Made by a program: the position numbers and the translations under genes. The notes under the pieces were generated by a model. The model saw nothing but the letters and a program-made list of their open reading frames with translations, was not told where the DNA came from and ran no database searches. A stretch of 64,000 bases of DNA from Ancylomarina euxina (GTDB lineage Bacteria; Bacteroidota; Bacteroidia; Bacteroidales; Marinifilaceae). Shown here in pieces: positions 7,966 to 17,321 of the stretch (positions are counted from its first letter, which is position 1; every line of letters begins with the position of its first letter). The stretch covers positions 62,001-126,000 of the forward strand of contig NZ_QQWG01000003.1 in the NCBI RefSeq assembly GCF_003863355.1. The letters run 5' to 3'.

Positions 7966-10900
7966 TTAGGGTTTCACCTTCTTTTCACGATGTACCAACC
8001 TGAGACTTTCGAAAAAGTCAACCAATTTACGGAGCAGATCAGCCCAAAGGGTTAAAAAGAGTAGGGCGGTTCCTAACCAAATAACTGCAAGATTAAACCA
8101 ATAGGTATCTATATAGTAATTCCAAACTCTTTTTACAGGCGCGTAAAAATGTGCACGTCCAAATCTAGAATCAGGATACATAAAAACAGGGTCTTTCTTT
8201 TGTATGAGTCTTTGACTCACTTCAATCATTTTATTGACTTCAGTTCTATTTAAAACCAAATCAGCTAAGGCTTGGTTGTAATATTTTTGCTTAAAGTTAT
8301 ACACTCCATCACGTCCTAATGAGTCTACTAGTCGAGAGTATTGAAAATCTTTTTTGTAACCAGATTCACTGTTTATTCCCATAAAATGGAGCTTAATACC
8401 ATCCAAGTATTGTCTTGTCTTTTCAAGTATATCTAAATTGAATTCAAGCATATTTAATTTAGCCAAGCTAGCGAATGGTTCAAATCCTGCTTCTTCGGTT
8501 AGTTGTGTGATTTCATTTCTAAGAAGATGGAAATGGCTCTTAGTTTCCTCTGAGTTTTTTTCGAATTCAATATTTCTTTCACAATCGATTAGAATGGATT
8601 CTATCTTAGGAATTAGGAAAGAGCTCGTGAAGGCAGCATCACTCACCCCTTTTTCGAAATCGAAGAAGTGCTTTTCGAATTCATTGTCTTTGAATTGGGT
8701 GACAGCCATGGCTTCGTAAGCCCATCGTGTTGTCATTAAATCCCCAATTATTGGTACATAAACTTTATTCGTAATACCACTGTGTAAATCATCGAATTTA
8801 ATCATTGCTCCACCTAAAAGTAGCTGCGGAACAAGAATTAATGGGATGAGAATATAAATTGTAATGACTGAGTTTAGACCTGATGAGATATTCAAACCAA
8901 CCATATTTGAATAACAGGATGTGGTAAAGAGAATTAGCCAGAAAGTCATTGTCATGCCATGAATTTCAAGAACATAACTGCCTAAAAGAACAAAGGTTAA
9001 ACTTTGTATGGCTGAGAGTAAAAATAAGAAGGTAATCTTCGAAAAGAGATAGGCATTCCTTGAGAGGTTAAGAAATTTCTCCCTCTGAAGAATTTTTTTA
9101 TCACGAATAATTTCCTCGGCACTTACACTTAATCCAATAAACATGGAAACAACTACGGCCATAAATAGAAATACAGGATAGTTCTTATTATCACCAAAAA
9201 CATAGCCTCCAGCTGAAGTGTATTTGGTGAAAAAGCCCAGAATGAAGGCTAGGAGAGGAGCCTCAAACAGGTTGATGATCAAATACTGCTTGTTGGTAAG
9301 TTTAGATAGAAAGTTTCTAATCCAGAAAATTGAGAATTGCTTTGTCTTATTTGGAACCTTAAAGTTGCTTTTGGGTAAGCTGCTTTCTGATTTTACAGGT
9401 TCAACGGGAGCGTCAATGTTCTTACGGTATTTCTCGTTCCATACCTTAGGGCTTGTTCTTCGTTCGCGTGTGGGTTTTCCATTATCATCAATTTTCCGCG
9501 TTTCTACAATCTGAAGAATCTGTTCTGGATTTACATTTCCACAAGTTACACATTCACTTTCAGCCGCATTAACCTGAGAATTCTGAGTTTTAAAATAGAC
9601 AATAGAGTCAATAGGGTTACCTGTGTATATAGGGTAACCACCCCTATCCATAATCCAGAGTTTATCGAACATTTTAAAAATCTCCGATGAGGGTTGATGG
9701 ATATTAGCAATAACCAGTTTTCCTTTTAGAGTCTGCTGCTTAAGTAAATTCATAATCATCTCAGAATCTGTAGACGATAGACCTGAAGTAGGCTCGTCAA
9801 CCAGGAGGATAGATGGTTCACGCATCAACTCTAAACCAATATTTAGTCGTTTACGCTGACCGCCACTAATGAATTTATTTAGTGGGTTTCCTACCTTGAG
9901 ATTTCGAACTTCGTATAGTGCTAAATCGTGTAGTAGGGTATGAACCGTTTTTAGAATTTGACGTTCTGTAAACTCTTTGAAACAAAGTTTAGCGTTGTAA
10001 TAGAGGTTTTGTAAAACACTTAACTCCTCTATTAGAAGATCGTCTTGTGGGACAAAACCAATAAGACCTTGAATGGCTGATTTATTTCGATGTATTTCAA
10101 AATCGTTGATGAAAATCTCGCCACTATTTAAAGGCAGATTTCCATTTAATACATTGAGAAGAGTAGATTTACCAACACCACTTCCTCCCATAATTCCAAT
10201 AAGCTGTCCGCTTTTTTCAGAGATATTGAAATTGTGAATTCCATTGTGAGAATTTCGGAATCTGAAAATGGCATTTTTTACGGTAAAGACAATATTTTCC
10301 TGATTATCTTCTTTTAGAAAGATACTCGCGAGATCGGAATAGTATATGGAATTAATATTTGGTCCTTTTATAATTGAACCATGTTTAAGTCTGTAGCTTT
10401 GTCCTTTAATTATCTTATTGCCTTCAAGATATAAGTTGAGCTCACCGAGGTATCTAAAAACGATGAGATTGGCTGAAGGGAAATAAAGGTTAATGAGTTT
10501 TCCATACAGATTTTCACAATACAGATGTTTGGTTTGATTGAGATCTTTTTTTTGTTCTTTTTTCATGAACCAGGAAAGATTCTCCGACCATTCAGTTATC
10601 TGATTGTTTATAATAAGGAACTTACTTTTATCGTATTCATCAAGAAAATCTTCACCGATAATAAAAGCAATTGCATTTAGAAATTCATTCCGTTTGATGT
10701 TGAAATTCTCGGCAACAATACTGATGAACTCAAATTCATCTTCACTAACAATATCATCTTCGTAAATGAATTCCAGAAGGCGAAGTAAAACGATGAGGCG
10801 TTCTTCTTGAATGAGTTCGGAGCGAATTCTGATACATACATTAGCAGCCTCGGATAGGGAGATAATATTAGACGTTTTTTCATGTACGCTTGATTGATAT

Positions 10901-11091
10901 TCCATTTCTCTATGGTAGAACTCATAGTAGTTCTGGAATAAATTAAGGTATTCAACTTCATCTTGTGCACTAACATAACGCTTAAGGAAATTATCGACTA
11001 TATCTTTCCCTTTGTTAGAAACACCCTCTTCCTTAGCATTTGCTACAATAGCAAAAAGGTGCATCAGTGCATTTAATATAGATTCTCCCAT
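7966..11091 (-). CDS. ABCG-type ABC transporter fusion with N-terminal TerB-like domain
   Basis: The 1041-residue protein combines several parts. Residues 1-150 are helical and resemble a TerB-like domain. A region near 200-270 looks like a small beta domain (YRLKHGSIIKG). The ABC ATPase follows: Walker A GGSGVGKSTLL, Q-loop FVPQDD, signature FISGGQRKRLNIG, Walker B ILLVDEPTSGLSS and H-loop HQPSSE, all of the White/ABCG pattern. A linker carries CVTCG. The ABC2-type membrane domain has about six segments with a long (about 200 residues) charged insertion between the fifth and sixth. Substrate is unknown. It is a monocistronic gene with its own promoter at 11173-11201. Confidence 0.88.
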   Translation of the reverse strand: MGESILNALMHLFAIVANAKEEGVSNKGKDIVDNFLKRYVSAQDEVEYLNLFQNYYEFYHREMEYQSSVHEKTSNIISLSEAANVCIRIRSELIQEERLIVLLRLLEFIYEDDIVSEDEFEFISIVAENFNIKRNEFLNAIAFIIGEDFLDEYDKSKFLIINNQITEWSENLSWFMKKEQKKDLNQTKHLYCENLYGKLINLYFPSANLIVFRYLGELNLYLEGNKIIKGQSYRLKHGSIIKGPNINSIYYSDLASIFLKEDNQENIVFTVKNAIFRFRNSHNGIHNFNISEKSGQLIGIMGGSGVGKSTLLNVLNGNLPLNSGEIFINDFEIHRNKSAIQGLIGFVPQDDLLIEELSVLQNLYYNAKLCFKEFTERQILKTVHTLLHDLALYEVRNLKVGNPLNKFISGGQRKRLNIGLELMREPSILLVDEPTSGLSSTDSEMIMNLLKQQTLKGKLVIANIHQPSSEIFKMFDKLWIMDRGGYPIYTGNPIDSIVYFKTQNSQVNAAESECVTCGNVNPEQILQIVETRKIDDNGKPTRERRTSPKVWNEKYRKNIDAPVEPVKSESSLPKSNFKVPNKTKQFSIFWIRNFLSKLTNKQYLIINLFEAPLLAFILGFFTKYTSAGGYVFGDNKNYPVFLFMAVVVSMFIGLSVSAEEIIRDKKILQREKFLNLSRNAYLFSKITFLFLLSAIQSLTFVLLGSYVLEIHGMTMTFWLILFTTSCYSNMVGLNISSGLNSVITIYILIPLILVPQLLLGGAMIKFDDLHSGITNKVYVPIIGDLMTTRWAYEAMAVTQFKDNEFEKHFFDFEKGVSDAAFTSSFLIPKIESILIDCERNIEFEKNSEETKSHFHLLRNEITQLTEEAGFEPFASLAKLNMLEFNLDILEKTRQYLDGIKLHFMGINSESGYKKDFQYSRLVDSLGRDGVYNFKQKYYNQALADLVLNRTEVNKMIEVSQRLIQKKDPVFMYPDSRFGRAHFYAPVKRVWNYYIDTYWFNLAVIWLGTALLFLTLWADLLRKLVDFFESLRLVHREKKVKP

Positions 11092-11172
11092 TTGAAGAGT
11101 TGAATTTTAATATAAGAGTAAAATAGCTTAGATTATCTTTGCTGAATAGATCTAAAAATACAATTTATTTAT

Positions 11173-11201
11173 CAAAAATATGAACAGCTTAGAGAAAACA
11201 A
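11173..11201 (-). promoter_or_regulatory. Promoter of the TerB-ABCG gene
   Basis: On the minus strand TTG (11199-11201) is followed after 18 bp by TATTTTTG (11173-11180), the Bacteroidota -33/-7 pattern, about 80 nt before the ATG at 11091. Confidence 0.55.
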
Positions 11202-11210
11202 GTCATAAAA

Positions 11211-11240
11211 AAAACTGCAATTCTTCTGAATTGCAGTTTT
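11211..11240 (-). terminator. Intrinsic terminator of the 277-residue lipoprotein gene
   Basis: A perfect 13-bp stem (AAAACTGCAATTC / GAATTGCAGTTTT) with a 4-nt loop lies 35 bp after the stop codon and ends in a U-run on the minus strand. Confidence 0.8.
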
Positions 11241-11274
11241 AGATTTTTTCGATAGTATTAAACTAGAATGAAGG

Positions 11275-12108
11275 TTACTTTACAATAGCTTCTCTTAGTT
11301 TCACAATACTTGCTGTAATCTCTTCTAACTGAGGCTTAGTCATACTGCCTTCAACTTTATCGTAGCTAGCTTTTAAACCATTGAAATCAGCTATTAATGC
11401 AGCAATATTTGGATCTTGCATTTCTGGCTGAAGAACTTTTAAAAGACGTTCTAATGAATCTTTCTGATCGAAAATTACTTTAACAATTTCAGGGTTTGTA
11501 AATGTATTCTCAGAAATGTGAGTTGCAATATACAAGCCTTCTATAAAACTACCACTTACAACAAAAAGAGAAAGGTTAGCCTTGCCATTCTTGTTTAAGA
11601 AAGCATAAGTCTCATAAAATGAGTTTGTAATAATCTTAACTAACTCTTCTTTCTTATCTATATTTTTTTCTACATCACTCACCAAAGTTTCGTTAAATGC
11701 AGAAGTGATTTCTAAATTGTCAATAATTTTCTTAGAAGCTTTTAGGAACAACATTGTTTCTTGCTTTCTATGGTATGTACTTGCGTAACTTAGGTCTGCA
11801 CTATAGATACCCAGATTTAAAGCTCTGGACTTTTCTGTAAAATACTTGTCTGCATTTTCAGTAGAATTTGAGATGCCCAAAATATAATCAGCACCAATTC
11901 TATTCAGCATCGAAGTTAGTTCGAAAGTTGTTGGAAGCGGATAAACGATATCTTTAACTTCTTTAGCGATTGCTTTTTTTAGTAATGGTTTTTCAGTTTT
12001 AGCTTCGTTATTTGCTTTTTTGTCTACAGGCTTACATCCTGTGATGTTAATTGCGAATATTAATCCTAAGATTATTAGGCTATAAGGGGTTGTTGTTAGT
12101 CGTTTCAT
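11275..12108 (-). CDS. Hypothetical lipoprotein
   Basis: The 277-residue protein has a lipoprotein signal (IFAINITGC, Cys about residue 25) and a lysine-rich spacer, then a mostly helical body (PLPTTFELTSMLNRIGADYI, LGIYSADLSYASTYHRKQE, LFVVSGSFIEGLYIATH). Related lipoproteins are frequent in Bacteroidota but I do not recognise a functional family. It has its own terminator and sits beside a LytTR two-component pair on the same strand, with about 180 bp between, so a functional link is unproven. Confidence 0.75.
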   Translation of the reverse strand: MKRLTTTPYSLIILGLIFAINITGCKPVDKKANNEAKTEKPLLKKAIAKEVKDIVYPLPTTFELTSMLNRIGADYILGISNSTENADKYFTEKSRALNLGIYSADLSYASTYHRKQETMLFLKASKKIIDNLEITSAFNETLVSDVEKNIDKKEELVKIITNSFYETYAFLNKNGKANLSLFVVSGSFIEGLYIATHISENTFTNPEIVKVIFDQKDSLERLLKVLQPEMQDPNIAALIADFNGLKASYDKVEGSMTKPQLEEITASIVKLREAIVK

Positions 12109-12287
12109 TTTATTACGATTTTATAGATCAATATGTATTCAAGTTTTCAGCCTAAATTTAGCAAAAAGGTGGTAAAAACGAACTTAAATCAAATTATATT
12201 TTTTAAGATTTAGTCAAGTCATTTGAGTCTAAACAAACTCAAGATTAGAATGAGCTATTTATGTTAATGCGATTATTGAAAACTAAA

Positions 12288-12989
12288 CTAACTCAGATGA
12301 ATTTTTTGTAGAAAGTTTTGCTTGTAGTTGTTGCCGATTGGTAAAGTGTTATTGCTCATATGTACCATATTGCCTTCAATCGATTTTATTTTGGCAAGAG
12401 CGACAATATAGGATTTGTGTACGCGATAAAATTTTTGAGTAGGCAATAGCTTTTCAATCCCCTTTAAAGATTGATAAGTGACAATATGTTCCGAATCCGT
12501 ATAGATTTTTACATAGTCGCCTAAAGCTTCTATATACTGAATACTATCTAATCTAACATTAATCGTTTTTTTATTGGCCTTTACAAATATGTATTCCATA
12601 TCACCTCTAACTTCTTCTTGATGTTCAGTCAGCTTTATTTTTTCTTCGGCTTTCTGTATGGCTTGCAAGAAACGCTGAAATGCAAAAGGTTTTTTTAGAT
12701 AGTCGAGTACGTTAAGCTCATAGCTTTCCACCGCATACTCAGTATAAGCACTTGTAATAATAGTTAATGGAGGATTTTTGTAAGTTTTAAGAAAGTTGAT
12801 CCCATTTAGTCTCGGCATATTGATATCTAAAAAGATTAAATCAATCTCTTCTTTTTTAAGAACTTCCATTGCTTCCAGAGCATCTCCGCACTTACCAACC
12901 AATTCTAAGCCCGAAAGTTCAGCAATGTATTTCTCCAGCACACGTTGCGCTAAAGGTTCATCGTCAATTATTAAGCATCTTAGTTTCAT
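12288..12989 (-). CDS. LytR/AlgR-family response regulator (receiver plus LytTR)
   Basis: The 233-residue protein has an N-terminal receiver domain with the acidic pair at Asp9-Asp10, phosphoacceptor Asp55 in FLDINMPRLNG, a conserved Thr/Ser (TSAYTEYAVE) and Lys in DYLKKPF. From about residue 128 a LytTR DNA-binding domain follows (FVKANKKTINV, IQYIEALGDYVKIY, FYRVHKSYIVAL, LPIGNNYKQNF). It lies 89 bp downstream of the sensor kinase gene on the same strand and should be its partner. Target genes are unknown. Confidence 0.95.
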   Translation of the reverse strand: MKLRCLIIDDEPLAQRVLEKYIAELSGLELVGKCGDALEAMEVLKKEEIDLIFLDINMPRLNGINFLKTYKNPPLTIITSAYTEYAVESYELNVLDYLKKPFAFQRFLQAIQKAEEKIKLTEHQEEVRGDMEYIFVKANKKTINVRLDSIQYIEALGDYVKIYTDSEHIVTYQSLKGIEKLLPTQKFYRVHKSYIVALAKIKSIEGNMVHMSNNTLPIGNNYKQNFLQKIHLS

Positions 12990-13078
12990 ATTTATATTTT
13001 TTTTTCGTTCTAAGACTTGGTGGTTAGTCTTACCTCAATCGGCATCAGCCAACCAAATTAATCATTTTTTTGAGACAA

Positions 13079-14143
13079 TCAGGATAGTTCAATGCTTAGT
13101 GTGATTTTAAATACTTTTTCTCCTTTGTCAATTTCTATTTTATGCTTCTGAGGGTAAATCAGTTCAAGGCGGCTTATTACATTTTGAATACCGATTCCAC
13201 CACTTCCTTTTTTAGAATTACTCCAATTAGGATCGTAGCTATTTTCGATGACGAGTTCCATTTGATTATTTTCATCGAAATTGAAGGTGATATTGATAAA
13301 GCTATCTGAGTTTTTACCGTAAACGCCGTGTTTGAATGCATTTTCGATGAGGGGTTCAAAAAGAAGTGGCGCTATTTTATGCCCATCGAAATGCCCATTC
13401 ACAATAAAATTAATAGGGGTATTTTCATCCAATCTAATTTTGTGAAGGCTGATATAATTTCGCGAAAAATCAAGTTCCTTATTGATGTCTACAAATTTTT
13501 CATTGCAATCGTATAAAATATAGCGCATTAAATCGGATAGTTGTAAAACGACAGTTGCAGTATCATCAGATTTATCTAGAGCTAAAGAGTAGATATTGTT
13601 TAAGGAGTTGAATAAGAAGTGAGGTTTTATTTGTGTTTTTAAAACTTTAAGTTCAGCTTCAAGTTTTTCCTTTTCAATGTCTTTTAATTGGCTAGATATT
13701 TTTTGTAGAATAAACCACTCTCTGGTTACTGAAATTATACTGGTAACCCCAACATAAATAAATGAAAAGAAAAAGAAGCCAAACCATTCTGCAAGCACGA
13801 AAGATTTGAACCCATCATCTTCTAATACAAAACTATTTAGAGGGTATATGAGTAAAAACTGAATTAAAAGTGCCGAAAGTCCAACAGTTATAAAGAGAAA
13901 AACAAAAAAAAGAAAAAATGATTTTTTTTTGAAAAATACGGGTAATAAAAACCTTAAATTGGTATAGACGGCAGCTGCAAAACAAAGATTGAAAGCTATC
14001 GCAAGAGAAATGGTTTGGAATGTAAGGACATTTTTAAATTCACTTGCCCAAAATAAGGAGAATAGCCAAAAAAAGACTGAAACAAGCCAAAATATAATAT
14101 GGTAAATGTTTCTGCTTCGGGTCATTAATATAGGTGTTGACAT
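13079..14143 (-). CDS. LytS-type sensor histidine kinase
   Basis: The 354-residue membrane kinase has about four transmembrane segments in residues 10-160, a short coiled linker (QLKDIEKEKLEAELKVL) and a His_kinase domain with phosphoacceptor His in QIKPHFLFNSLNNIYSLA, an N-box (PLLFEPLIENAFKHGVYG) and G-box (GSGGIGIQNVISRL). There is no recognisable periplasmic sensor, so the stimulus probably acts through the membrane part. The start at 14143 is one option; an ATG at 14125 or the upstream one at 14182 cannot be excluded. It precedes the LytTR regulator and is likely co-transcribed with it. Confidence 0.93.
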   Translation of the reverse strand: MSTPILMTRSRNIYHIIFWLVSVFFWLFSLFWASEFKNVLTFQTISLAIAFNLCFAAAVYTNLRFLLPVFFKKKSFFLFFVFLFITVGLSALLIQFLLIYPLNSFVLEDDGFKSFVLAEWFGFFFFSFIYVGVTSIISVTREWFILQKISSQLKDIEKEKLEAELKVLKTQIKPHFLFNSLNNIYSLALDKSDDTATVVLQLSDLMRYILYDCNEKFVDINKELDFSRNYISLHKIRLDENTPINFIVNGHFDGHKIAPLLFEPLIENAFKHGVYGKNSDSFINITFNFDENNQMELVIENSYDPNWSNSKKGSGGIGIQNVISRLELIYPQKHKIEIDKGEKVFKITLSIELS

Positions 14144-14237
14144 ATAGAGTATTTCAAATTGCAGCATGAAAATAAAAAACAATCAGCAGTATATGAAATA
14201 AATGTCTAAATAAGATTCATTATGGCTATGAGATAGA

Positions 14238-14245
14238 TAGTTTTG
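14238..14245 (+). promoter_or_regulatory. Candidate -7 box (TAGTTTTG) for the isochorismatase-like gene
   Basis: TAGTTTTG fits TAnnTTTG and lies 45 nt before the ATG at 14290, in the space between divergent genes. No convincing -33 element. Confidence 0.4.
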
Positions 14246-14289
14246 TACGATTTTTATTAGCTTCGTTGGAATCTAATGACTCAAATGAT

Positions 14290-14919
14290 ATGATTAAAAA
14301 AGAGCTTTTGTTTTGGAATGTAGACACCCAGTTCGATTTTATGAGCGAATCGGGAAAATTATATGTGCCTGGTTCGGAAGAGATTTTGCCTGCACTGAAG
14401 TGTTTAACTTCATTGGCAAAAGAGAATCATATTCAGGTTGTAAATACAGCCGATCATCATTTCCCTGATGCAAAAGAATTGTCTGATACGCCTGATTTCG
14501 TAAACACTTTCCCTCCACATTGTATGGCTGATTCGCCAGGAGCTAACTATATGGATGAGACACGACCTGAGGCACCTGAAGTTATTCAATGGGATAAGGT
14601 GTATTCTAATGATGAGCTTAAGAAATTGATTTCTTTTCGAAATCTTGTCGTGTTGAAAGATGTATTCGATGTATTCGAAGGCAACCCTAATACTCAAAAA
14701 CTTGTGAAGTTTTTATCACCTCAAAAGGTTTTTGTGTACGGCGTAACAACTAATGTTTGTGTTGATTGTGCTGTTTGTGGATTGGCTGAGCAGAATATTC
14801 ATGTCTTTGTGATTGAAGATGCAATTAAAGAGCTCCCTAATATCCCTCTTCCTTTTAAAAAATGGGATGCTTTAGGTGTCAAGCGAATTAAATATGCTGA
14901 TATCGCAAGTTATATGTAA
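14290..14919 (+). CDS. Isochorismatase-family cysteine hydrolase (nicotinamidase-like)
   Basis: The 209-residue protein has the cysteine hydrolase triad: Asp12 in NVDTQFDF, Lys123 in VLKDVFDVFEGN and Cys157 in TTNVCVDCAV. The metal-site region TADHHFPD resembles nicotinamidases, which convert nicotinamide to nicotinate for NAD recycling, but the exact substrate is not settled. An in-frame TTG at 14266 could start the gene; the ATG at 14290 fits the family N-terminus better. It is transcribed away from the sensor kinase gene and converges on miaA. Confidence 0.85.
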   Translation: MIKKELLFWNVDTQFDFMSESGKLYVPGSEEILPALKCLTSLAKENHIQVVNTADHHFPDAKELSDTPDFVNTFPPHCMADSPGANYMDETRPEAPEVIQWDKVYSNDELKKLISFRNLVVLKDVFDVFEGNPNTQKLVKFLSPQKVFVYGVTTNVCVDCAVCGLAEQNIHVFVIEDAIKELPNIPLPFKKWDALGVKRIKYADIASYM

Positions 14920-14943
14920 ATATTGAACGGGAGTTTTGTAAAT

Positions 14944-15858
14944 CTATGCATTCCAAAGTTCTTTAACTTTTTCAATTTTTTCGTCCAGTGGCATAAAACC
15001 ATCTAGCCAATGAATTTCGAATCCACTGCGCTCCATTTTTCTAAACCAAGTCATTTGACGCTTTGCAAATTGATGAATAGCAATCTCTAATTGAGTAAAC
15101 ATCTCTTCATAAGTTAGTTTTCCAGTTACATATTGGGTGAGGAATTTGTATTCCAGTCCATAGTAAATAAGATCCTCTGGGCTAACACCAGATTTAATCA
15201 GGCCTTCAACTTCTTGTATCATACCTGAATCCAGACGTTCTTTTAGGCGTTGAGAAATTCTACTTCTTCTATCTTCTCGGTCAAATTTAATCCCAATAAG
15301 TAGTGGTTTAAGTTCGGGGTGCTTCATCTCTATCTCGGGATGAGAACTTATATATCGCTCAATTTCAATAGCACGTATGGCTCGTTTTTTTGTTTCCAGA
15401 TCGGAATTGTTATGAACGTGTTTGTATCCTCTAAGAATATCGCCTAGTTCATCTATGCTTTTATCCATTAATGTATCACGAAAATCTTGATCCTTTGGAA
15501 CGGCAATCAATTTGTAGCCTTTTAGGCAGGCTTCAAGATACATGCCTGTGCCTCCACAAACAAGGGGTAGGTGATTTCTTTTTTGAATATCTTCGAACGC
15601 TTCAACAAAATCTCGCTGAAACTCATAAACATTGTATTTGTAACCTGCATCTGCAATATCAATTAAATGATGAGGAATTTTTTGACCATCAATTGTGTAT
15701 TCTTCAATGTCTTTTCCTGTCCCTAGATCCATCCCACGATAGATTTGTCTTGAGTCAGCACTGATGATTTCAGCATGAAATGTTTTAGCAAGGTTTACAG
15801 CTAAACTTGTCTTTCCAGTTGCTGTTGCACCTAGTACGACTAATAAATTGTATTGCAT
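14944..15858 (-). CDS. miaA: tRNA dimethylallyltransferase
   Basis: The 304-residue enzyme adds the isopentenyl group to A37 of tRNAs reading codons that start with U. It shows the P-loop GATATGKTS (residues 9-17), the DSRQIYRGMDLGTGK motif, VCGGTGMYLEACLKG and the C-terminal FAKRQMTWFRK segment. Length matches the family. It is convergent with the isochorismatase-like gene (24 bp between stops) and divergent from the Yip1-like gene. Confidence 0.97.
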   Translation of the reverse strand: MQYNLLVVLGATATGKTSLAVNLAKTFHAEIISADSRQIYRGMDLGTGKDIEEYTIDGQKIPHHLIDIADAGYKYNVYEFQRDFVEAFEDIQKRNHLPLVCGGTGMYLEACLKGYKLIAVPKDQDFRDTLMDKSIDELGDILRGYKHVHNNSDLETKKRAIRAIEIERYISSHPEIEMKHPELKPLLIGIKFDREDRRSRISQRLKERLDSGMIQEVEGLIKSGVSPEDLIYYGLEYKFLTQYVTGKLTYEEMFTQLEIAIHQFAKRQMTWFRKMERSGFEIHWLDGFMPLDEKIEKVKELWNA

Positions 15859-15925
15859 GAGATTTTTTTTCTGGTGAATCGCTACAAAATTACTTTAAGT
15901 TTTCAGAATAATTAGAATCATTTTC

Positions 15926-15933
15926 TATATTTG
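15926..15933 (+). promoter_or_regulatory. Candidate -7 box (TATATTTG) for the Yip1-like gene
   Basis: An exact TAnnTTTG box 51 nt before the ATG at 15985. The -33 region is weak. Confidence 0.45.
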
Positions 15934-15984
15934 ATAGTATGGCCTATTTGATGGGCCTCTTTTATTTTAAAATGGATTCATAAA

Positions 15985-16554
15985 ATGCGTTTTTTTTCAG
16001 CTTTGGCTCTTTTAGGTAATTTGTTATTTGATCCCGTAAGGACTTGGGAGAAACTATCTTTGAAAGAAGAATTAATCAGTGATTTGCTTTACAAGTTTTT
16101 ATCAATCATTGTGTTCTGTTCTTCTTTGTTTGCATTTATAGGAATTCTAGTTCAAACATCCAGTATGGTTAGGGCTATCGTTCAGTTTATTATTGTGTTT
16201 GTTTCGCTGATGGTAGGTGTCTATTTTGCGGCAAAGCTTTTAATAATCACTGCTCCGAATTTTATGGGAGAGGTTAAGATGCATCGAATTTTTCAATGGA
16301 CGATTTATTCTTCTTCTGCATTTGTTCTTTTTCATGGATTATCTCAATTGTTTACGCCATATTCTTTTCTAAATCAACTTTGTTTGTTTCTGGAGCTTTA
16401 TTTCATTCGTTTATTATGGATAGGGTTGAAGCCAGTTTTGGCTATTCCAGAAAATAAAAAACTTGGTTATATGTTTTTAGCAGGAATGTTTATACTTGTT
16501 TTACCTTTGATATGCGAACGCATACTTTTAGTGTTATTTCAGTATTTTCAATGA
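15985..16554 (+). CDS. Yip1-like integral membrane protein of unknown function
   Basis: The 189-residue protein has about five hydrophobic segments and opens with LGNLLFDPVRTWEKLS, a motif typical of Yip1-domain proteins in Bacteroidota. Little else can be said about function. It is followed by smpB on the same strand after about 160 bp that contains a separate promoter-like box. Confidence 0.75.
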   Translation: MRFFSALALLGNLLFDPVRTWEKLSLKEELISDLLYKFLSIIVFCSSLFAFIGILVQTSSMVRAIVQFIIVFVSLMVGVYFAAKLLIITAPNFMGEVKMHRIFQWTIYSSSAFVLFHGLSQLFTPYSFLNQLCLFLELYFIRLLWIGLKPVLAIPENKKLGYMFLAGMFILVLPLICERILLVLFQYFQ

Positions 16555-16612
16555 TAATGGCTAGGGAGGGAGAAAGGAAGAGGTGTCCTGTTAATAAATT
16601 TGAGATAAATAC

Positions 16613-16620
16613 TAACTTTG
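16613..16620 (+). promoter_or_regulatory. Candidate -7 box (TAACTTTG) for smpB
   Basis: TAACTTTG fits TAnnTTTG and lies about 90 nt before the smpB ATG at 16712. Confidence 0.35.
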
Positions 16621-16711
16621 TCTCGAATTGATTCTAGCTTGTTAGTTTAGTTAGTATTATTTCAGTCTCCCTAGTTTGGTGAGGCAATATGAAAATAGAA
16701 TAAAGCTTAAA

Positions 16712-17158
16712 ATGCAAAAAATAAATATAAGAAATAAGCGTGCCAGTTTTGAATATGAATTCATTGATGAATTCGTTGCAGGAATCCAATTATTTGGAAC
16801 AGAAATTAAATCTATTCGTGCTGGTAAAGCTAGTTTGGTTGATTCGTACTGCTACTTTTCTAACTCCGAATTGTATGTGAAAGGCATGCATATTGCCGAA
16901 TACAGATTTGGGAGTTATTACAATCATGAAGAGAAGCGTGAAAGAAAACTTCTACTTAATCGCAAGGAATTAGATAAACTGGATAGAAAAACAAAAGAAT
17001 CCGGTCTTTCAATTGTTCCGATCAGTCTTTTTATCACTGAAAAAGGCTTTGCTAAGCTTAAAATAGCTCTATGTAGAGGTAAAAAGAACTACGATAAACG
17101 CGAAAGTTTGAAACAAAAAGATCATAAACGAGATATTGATCGTTTGATGAAGAGGTAG
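16712..17158 (+). CDS. smpB: SsrA-binding protein
   Basis: The 148-residue protein binds tmRNA and delivers it to stalled ribosomes. Typical signatures are present: [50 protein letters not shown] and the basic C-terminal tail [14 protein letters not shown]...RDIDRLMKR, which mimics the anticodon arm. An upstream in-frame TTG at 16676 exists, but the ATG at 16712 gives the family length. No ssrA gene was found beside it. Confidence 0.97.
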   Translation: MQKINIRNKRASFEYEFIDEFVAGIQLFGTEIKSIRAGKASLVDSYCYFSNSELYVKGMHIAEYRFGSYYNHEEKRERKLLLNRKELDKLDRKTKESGLSIVPISLFITEKGFAKLKIALCRGKKNYDKRESLKQKDHKRDIDRLMKR

Positions 17159-17159
17159 T

Positions 17160-17180
17160 TAGGCTGTAAGGCCTATTTTT
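17160..17180 (+). terminator. smpB terminator
   Basis: TAGGC (17160-17164) pairs with GCCTA (17171-17175) and is followed by a run of five T, directly after the stop codon. Confidence 0.65.
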
Positions 17181-17226
17181 ATTGAAAAAACATGTCGTTT
17201 CAAGTCGTTTTTGAAGACATTTACTT

Positions 17227-17234
17227 TATATTTG
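17227..17234 (+). promoter_or_regulatory. Promoter-like -7 box (TATATTTG) upstream of a short hairpin and the DnaA-box array
   Basis: An exact TAnnTTTG box with no plus-strand gene downstream. Starting about 8 nt later, TCCCATTT and AAGTGGGA can pair (one G-U pair) and are followed by TTTTT near 17270. This could make a very short RNA or transcription through the candidate origin. Confidence 0.35.
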
Positions 17235-17321
17235 CAGTCCCATTTTCGCCAGGAAGTGGGATTTTTCATCTCCCATAATTTATAAAAAGTCAATCAGAAT
17301 AAAAATTGACTTAAGGACTGG

